A stretch of 64,000 nucleotides of DNA, from contig CAJUOQ010000004.1 in NCBI GenBank assembly GCA_910588235.1, positions 14,624 through 78,623 of the forward strand, given 5' to 3'. The notes under the pieces are model-generated. The model saw only the letters and a list, made by a program, of their open reading frames with translations, did no database searches and was not told the origin of the DNA. Below are positions 63,321 to 64,000 of the stretch, in pieces (within the stretch, counting starts at the first letter, position 1; the number at the start of each line of letters is the position of its first letter). Position numbers and translations under genes: made by a program. The DNA is from an uncultured Atopostipes sp. Its GTDB lineage: Bacteria > Bacillota > Bacilli > Lactobacillales > Carnobacteriaceae_A.

Positions 63321-63402
63321 TCTTATCGTTCATTTGAAAGATGGCAGAAAGCAGTAACCATTATTCTTATTAATCTTTTGTTTTTTTTAGAGGAGAAGGC
63401 TG

Positions 63403-63603
63403 CCGTCGGAAGTTAATCCGTTTATCGTAGCGCTAGAAGCTCACCACAGGAAGTTAATCTTTTTATCGTCGCGCTAGAAGCTCACCGCGGGAAGTTAATT
63501 CGTTTATCGTCGCGCTAGAAGCCCGCCGCGGGAAGTTAATCCGTTTATCGTCGCGCTAGAGACTCACCACGGGAAGCTAATCATTTTATCTTCCGGATAG
63601 AAA
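63403..63603 (+). repeat. Array of five 41-bp repeats (family B, copy 2)
   Basis: Five 41-bp units with starts at 63413, 63454, 63495, 63536 and 63577, homologous to the array at 58408-58612 and in the same orientation. It is preceded by AGAAGGCTGCCG as in copy 1, and the last unit again begins with a shifted TAAT and has ATCTTC. The tail TCGTCGCGCTAGAAG is more uniform here. The two arrays bracket malX-malF-malG-malA. Confidence 0.9.
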
Positions 63604-63743
63604 TCTTCTCAATCCTAAATCTCTTTTGCTACAAGAGAGACGATCTCTTTAATCGCCATTTCAATAATTGAATATGGACATTCTCAAGAAAATAGTAAAT
63701 TGGCTATAAAAACAGAAAATAATCCTTGAAATGAATTATCGGC

Positions 63744-63772
63744 TTGCTTTCGTTCATGGGATCTGCTATTAT
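63744..63772 (+). promoter_or_regulatory. Promoter of the second RNA candidate
   Basis: TTGCTT (63744-63749) and TATTAT (63767-63772) are separated by 17 bases, giving a start near 63778. 63604-63743 shows nothing else supportable. Confidence 0.6.
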
Positions 63773-63777
63773 AAAGA

Positions 63778-63953
63778 AGCTTATGCGATGAGCCGACCTG
63801 AACATTTGATTTTAAATTGAAGGTCATTTGCACATCACAGCGTAAGAATAAAAAGTGATGAAGAGCAAGTGCTGTGAACACTTCTCTTATCTATTCATTA
63901 AAAAATAAATAGATTGCCAGCAAGCGTAGACAATGACCTGTCTGCGTTTTTTT
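63778..63953 (+). ncRNA. Candidate structured RNA of about 175 nt
   Basis: From the promoter above the transcript would fold into consecutive hairpins: CTTATGC-GATG (63780-63790) with CATC-ACA-GCGTAAG (63833-63846) enclosing GACCT/AGGTC; AAGAG-CAAGTG with CACTT-CTCTT (about 63861-63888); TCTATT with AATAGA (about 63890-63913); and a terminator. No ORF with a binding site was seen on the plus strand. It does not match RNase P, tmRNA, SRP RNA or a riboswitch that I recognise. A lineage-specific RNA is likely. Confidence 0.5.
63922..63953 (+). terminator. Terminator at the end of the RNA candidate
   Basis: CGTAGACA (63925-63932) pairs with TGTCTGCG (63939-63946) around ATGACC, followed by seven T. 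It sits directly before the intron-like sequence. Confidence 0.85.
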
Positions 63954-64000
63954 GTTCGCCCAGCATGGGCGAACTCTAACGGGTGCAAGTCCCGAATGCG
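63954..64000 (+). mobile_element. 5' end of a probable group IIC intron (runs off the window)
   Basis: Starting right after the T-run of a terminator, the sequence reads GTTCGCCCAGCATGGGCGAA, then CTCTAACGGGTGCAAGTCCC and GAATGCG. This closely follows the first bases of domain I of group IIC introns such as that of Oceanobacillus iheyensis (GTGTGCCCGGCATGGGTGCA... GGGTGAGAGTCCCGAA). Insertion just past a terminator stem is the known habit of this class. The rest, including any maturase/reverse transcriptase gene, lies outside. Confidence 0.65.

Noticed and set aside
58408..63603. CRISPR array
   Set aside because: The 41-bp units are contiguous without unique spacers of regular length, the arrays have only five units, and no cas gene is near.
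63684..63881. 65-codon minus-strand frame at the right end
   Set aside because: It lies antisense to the structured RNA candidate, has no convincing start site and no recognisable product.

Overview
The window looks like chromosome from a low-GC Gram-positive bacterium of the order Lactobacillales, plausibly a Carnobacteriaceae or Aerococcaceae type organism (inference). The grounds are an AT-rich sequence, strong AGGAGG-type ribosome binding sites with many GTG and TTG starts, lipobox lipoproteins, and the Firmicutes block dnaX-ebfC-recR ... tmk-darA-holB-yabA-yabB-yazA-rsmI. No ribosomal RNA, prophage, transposase or CRISPR array was seen.

Layout. 1-3.2 kb: an aldehyde dehydrogenase diverging from a two-domain polyphosphate:AMP phosphotransferase. 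3.4-12.1 kb: the replication, repair and RNA-modification block, broken by a 40-bp hairpin repeat array and two small enzyme genes. 12.1-14.7 kb: a very AT-rich island with an ABC permease/ATPase pair behind a decayed reading frame, then an acidic lipoprotein. 14.8-31 kb: peptidase pepF, a YheO-type regulator, redox and thiol genes (trxB, a glutaredoxin, two rhodanese proteins, glutathione reductase), a glycosyltransferase and a heterodimeric ABC exporter. 31-38 kb: a second 40-bp repeat array in the opposite orientation, a MacAB-like efflux operon, a phosphatase, tex and ridA.

38-55.4 kb holds a complete allantoin fermentation locus. Allantoin enters by an NCS1 or MFS carrier and is processed by AllB, AllC, AllE and AllD to oxalurate. 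An AllF-AllG fusion protein with AllH would form oxamic transcarbamylase, and a carbamate kinase would make ATP. A PucR-type regulator sits in the middle, and cre-like sites lie before both main operons. A 2-hydroxyacid dehydrogenase and an extra cupin at the head of the locus have no assigned step.

55.5-64 kb: a YkvI permease, an SprT protein, a candidate small RNA whose promoter overlaps a cre site, a glyoxalase, tRNA-Leu(GAG), and a maltodextrin ABC operon with a perfect cre site. The binding-protein gene of that operon carries an in-frame amber stop. Two homologous 41-bp repeat arrays bracket the operon. The right edge holds a second structured RNA candidate ending in a terminator, followed directly by what looks like the 5' end of a group IIC intron.
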